Source of the DNA: an uncultured Cryomorphaceae bacterium
GTDB lineage: Bacteria > Bacteroidota > Bacteroidia > Flavobacteriales > Schleiferiaceae
Assembly: GCA_937900215.1 (NCBI GenBank)
Contig: CALCFH010000282.1
Coordinates: forward strand, 1 to 8,826
Direction: 5' to 3'
Length of the DNA stretch: 8,826 nucleotides
Shown: in pieces, positions 6,662 through 8,826 of the stretch
Layout: each line of letters opens with the position of its first letter
Position numbering within the stretch: the stretch's first letter is position 1
Made by a program: the position numbers and the translations under genes
The notes under the pieces: generated by a model
The model's input: the letters and a program-made list of their open reading frames with translations, nothing else
The model's database searches: none
What the model was told of the DNA's origin: nothing

Positions 6662-7633
6662 CTACAGTCCCAGTATCCACGCAAAAATAAGCGGAGCAAC
6701 AATAGTAGCATCACTTTCAACAACAAATTTTGGCGTGTCTATATCCAACTTTCCCCAAGTGATTTTTTCATTGGGAACTGCACCAGAATACGAGCCGTAA
6801 CTTGTTGTGCTATCGGAGATTTGACAGAAATATGACCAGAACGGAATGTGCTCCATTTCCATGTCCTGATAAAGCATAGGAACTACACAAATGGGAAAAT
6901 CACCTGCAATACCTCCTCCAATCTGGAAAAAACCAACTCCTTTACCTTCGCTATTCTTCACATACCAATCGGCTAGATAGCCCATGTATTCAATTCCGCT
7001 TTTCACGGTAGAGGCTTGCAACTCGCCTTTTATGCAATAAGAGGCAAAGATGTTGCCCATGGTGCTGTCTTCCCAACCTGGAACCACTATAGGTAGGTTT
7101 TTCTCGGCCGCTGCCAACATCCAACTGTCTTTTGGGTCGATTTCGTAATACTGTTCCAAAACACCTGAAAGCAACATTTGGTACATATACTCATGCGGAA
7201 AAAAGCGTTTGCCTGAGTCTTGAGCGTCTTTCCACAATTTGTAAATATGCTTCTGCAAACGACGAAAGGCTTCCTCCTCCGGAATGCAAGTGTCTGTTAC
7301 GCGATTGAAGCCATCGTCTAAAAGCGCTCTTTCTTCGGCAGGACTTAAGTCGCGGTAATTGGGAACGCGTTTGTAACTATTGTGCGCAACGAGATTCATC
7401 AAATCCTCTTCCAGATTTGCGCCGGTACAGGATATGAAATCTACCTTTCCTTGGCGAATCATCTCAGCTAAGCTTACTCCTAGTTCAGCCGTACTCATGG
7501 CACCCGCAAGGGTAATCATCATTTTTCCGCCTTCCTCTAGGTGTGTTACATAGCCTTTGGCAGCATCCATTAAGGCCGCTGCATTAAAATGACGGTAATG
7601 GTGTTCAATAAAGTGAGAAATAGGACCTTTCAT
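6662..7633 (-). CDS. Deoxyhypusine synthase-like protein, probable polyamine enzyme
   Basis: The 323 residues belong to the DHS / homospermidine synthase-like NAD-dependent family, which moves an aminobutyl group from a polyamine through an imine on an active-site lysine. Seen: a nucleotide-binding stretch FISCTGANLEEDLMNLVAH (66-84), VPGWEDSTMGN (184-194), IGGGIAGDFP (238-247), and GSYSGAVPNEKITWGK (280-295), where Lys295 matches the catalytic lysine (Lys329 in human DHS) and Trp293 and Glu289 are kept. Three human spermidine contacts differ: Asp243 is Asn194, the His-His pair after GGG is missing, and Asp316 is Tyr282. Bacteria lack eIF5A, so hypusine formation on a protein is unlikely; homospermidine or another polyamine product is more plausible (inference). 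The ATG at 7631-7633 is the only sensible start. It lies 23 nt after speA and 17 nt before the acidic protein gene, so likely one operon. Confidence 0.88.
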   Translation of the reverse strand: MKGPISHFIEHHYRHFNAAALMDAAKGYVTHLEEGGKMMITLAGAMSTAELGVSLAEMIRQGKVDFISCTGANLEEDLMNLVAHNSYKRVPNYRDLSPAEERALLDDGFNRVTDTCIPEEEAFRRLQKHIYKLWKDAQDSGKRFFPHEYMYQMLLSGVLEQYYEIDPKDSWMLAAAEKNLPIVVPGWEDSTMGNIFASYCIKGELQASTVKSGIEYMGYLADWYVKNSEGKGVGFFQIGGGIAGDFPICVVPMLYQDMEMEHIPFWSYFCQISDSTTSYGSYSGAVPNEKITWGKLDIDTPKFVVESDATIVAPLIFAWILGL

Positions 7634-7656
7634 CTATTCTTTGGGTTTATCTAAAA

Positions 7657-8826
7657 TTAATAGCCAAGTATCTTCAACATACTCTTGTAACTCTGTTCTT
7701 TGGCAAAGAGTCGCGTGCGGATTTCTCCATCCTCGTCTTCATCGATCACAATGTGTTTTGGAGCAGGCAATAAGCAATGCTGAATACCGCCATATCCCGC
7801 CAAGGAATCTTGATAGGCTCCTGTATTGAAAAAGCCAATATATTGTGTGTGTTCTTGGTCGAATTTTGGGAGATATATCGCGTTTGCATGCTGTTCTGAA
7901 TTGTAGTAGTCATCGCTATCGCAGGTAAGTCCGCCCAGTAAGACCCTTTCATATTCCTTATTCCAATTGTTCACAGCCAATAGCATAAAGCGCTTATTTA
8001 TGGCCCATGCATCCGGAAGGGTTGTCATGAAAGATCCGTCGATCATGTTCCAATTCTCCTTATCGTTTTGCTTTTTCTGATCCATAATCGAAAATAGAAT
8101 GGCACCACTTTCTCCAACAGTATAGCTGCCGAATTCGGTAAAAATATGCGGTTCTTTTATCCCTTTCTCATTGCATACTGCCTTTATCTGTGCAATAATT
8201 TCTTCTGCCATATACGCATAGTCGTATTGATAAGAGAGAGAGTTTTTAATAGGGAATCCGCCGCCAATGTTTAAAGAGTCTAAGCTTGGGCAGATTTTCT
8301 TTAAGTCGCAATACACATTCACACACTTCAACAATTCACTCCAATAATAAGCAGTGTCGTTTATACCTGTATTAATGAAGAAGTGCAACATCTTCAGTTC
8401 GAAGCGATCGTGGTTTCTCAACTGCTGCTCGTAGAAGGGAACGATGTCTTTATAGCCAACACCTAGACGAGATGTGTAGAATTCAAACTTAGGCTCCTCC
8501 TCTGCGGCAATACGAATGCCCATTTTTAATTTGCCCGGGATCAACTCTTCGTATTGCTTCAATTCGTGTTTGTTGTCTAGAATCGGAATGGTGTTCTCAA
8601 AGCCATTGTTCACCATTCGAGCAATATTCTCTATGTATTGCGGACGTTTAAAACCATTACATACAATGAATTGCTTTTTGCCAACCTTTCCCTCTTCTAT
8701 AAGAGTCTCAATTATATTGAGGTCGAACGCAGAGGAGGTTTCTAAGTGAATATCGTTCCGAAGGGCTTCATCTAATACAAAGGAGAAGTGCGAACTCTTA
8801 GTGCAATAACAGTAATTATACTTGCC
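7657..8826 (-). CDS. speA: Arginine decarboxylase, PLP fold type III (5' end outside window)
   Basis: Decarboxylates arginine to agmatine, the entry to putrescine and spermidine synthesis. The frame stays open to the right edge, so 389 C-terminal residues are visible and roughly 70-80 are missing compared with about 460 for flavobacterial relatives; the ATG at 8616 is internal. In this fragment the PLP lysine is probably Lys10 in YCYCTKSSHF, followed by IHLETSSAFDL (26-36). The alanine-racemase-like barrel continues with SRLGVGYKD, LNIGGGFPIK (185-194, phosphate-binding glycines) and FTEFGSYTVGESGA. The C-terminal beta domain has CDSDDYY (302-308), whose Cys matches the catalytic cysteine of this fold, and NTGAYQD (334-340) with the PLP-contacting Tyr. 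All key residues in the visible part are present. Meso-diaminopimelate or ornithine as substrate is less likely given the close match to flavobacterial SpeA. It is the first visible gene of the polyamine block. Confidence 0.92.
   Translation of the reverse strand, partial: GKYNYCYCTKSSHFSFVLDEALRNDIHLETSSAFDLNIIETLIEEGKVGKKQFIVCNGFKRPQYIENIARMVNNGFENTIPILDNKHELKQYEELIPGKLKMGIRIAAEEEPKFEFYTSRLGVGYKDIVPFYEQQLRNHDRFELKMLHFFINTGINDTAYYWSELLKCVNVYCDLKKICPSLDSLNIGGGFPIKNSLSYQYDYAYMAEEIIAQIKAVCNEKGIKEPHIFTEFGSYTVGESGAILFSIMDQKKQNDKENWNMIDGSFMTTLPDAWAINKRFMLLAVNNWNKEYERVLLGGLTCDSDDYYNSEQHANAIYLPKFDQEHTQYIGFFNTGAYQDSLAGYGGIQHCLLPAPKHIVIDEDEDGEIRTRLFAKEQSYKSMLKILGY

Noticed and set aside
6645..6680. 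GTG start at 6680 for the acidic small protein.
   Set aside because: It would overlap the DHS-like gene by 19 nt and add an unconvincing segment; the ATG at 6644 gives the MEKKRVIVDY start with a normal 17-nt gap.
6662..7633. Annotation as a true deoxyhypusine synthase acting on eIF5A.
   Set aside because: The host is bacterial by every other gene and eIF5A is absent from bacteria; key spermidine-pocket residues are also replaced.

Overview
The window looks like chromosomal DNA from a member of Bacteroidota, most likely Flavobacteriales or a close relative. Reasons: the long Bacteroidota form of YidC directly behind pyrG; a class I fructose-1,6-bisphosphatase divergent from a GNAT gene; the flavobacterial type of fold-III arginine decarboxylase next to a deoxyhypusine-synthase-like gene; almost no Shine-Dalgarno sequences; and promoter-like TAnnTTTG boxes instead of sigma70 boxes. 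The DNA is moderately AT-rich and tightly packed. I see no mobile element, CRISPR array, tRNA or rRNA, and no gene-free stretch over 300 bases.

Layout. (1) 1-633, plus strand: 3' part of a sulfide:quinone oxidoreductase gene, cut by the window edge. A strong hairpin at 670-697 separates it from the convergent minus-strand block. (2) 696-5660, minus strand, read from high to low coordinates: fbp, pyrG, yidC, then a small DUF6438-like lipoprotein. Gaps shrink along the block: 52 nt, 6 nt, then a 4-nt ATGA overlap. The last three look like one transcription unit; fbp has its own promoter candidate and pyrG a weaker one. (3) 5831-6280, plus strand: a GNAT acetyltransferase of the spermidine/thialysine acetyltransferase type, divergent from fbp and closed by a terminator hairpin at 6281-6314. 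(4) 6345-8826, minus strand: arginine decarboxylase (speA, 5' end outside the window), a deoxyhypusine-synthase-like gene, and a 99-residue protein with a very acidic tail, in a tight row.

How they fit. Block 2 is housekeeping: gluconeogenesis, CTP synthesis and membrane protein insertion, with an envelope lipoprotein coupled to the insertase. Block 4 is polyamine-related: SpeA makes agmatine, and the DHS-like enzyme keeps the catalytic lysine of deoxyhypusine synthase but has lost several residues that bind spermidine in the eukaryotic enzyme, so it probably acts on a small polyamine and not on a protein. No agmatinase lies between the two genes. The acidic protein and the SSAT-like acetyltransferase beside this block may also handle polyamines, but that is inference from position and composition. 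The polyamine block is the most interesting part of the window.
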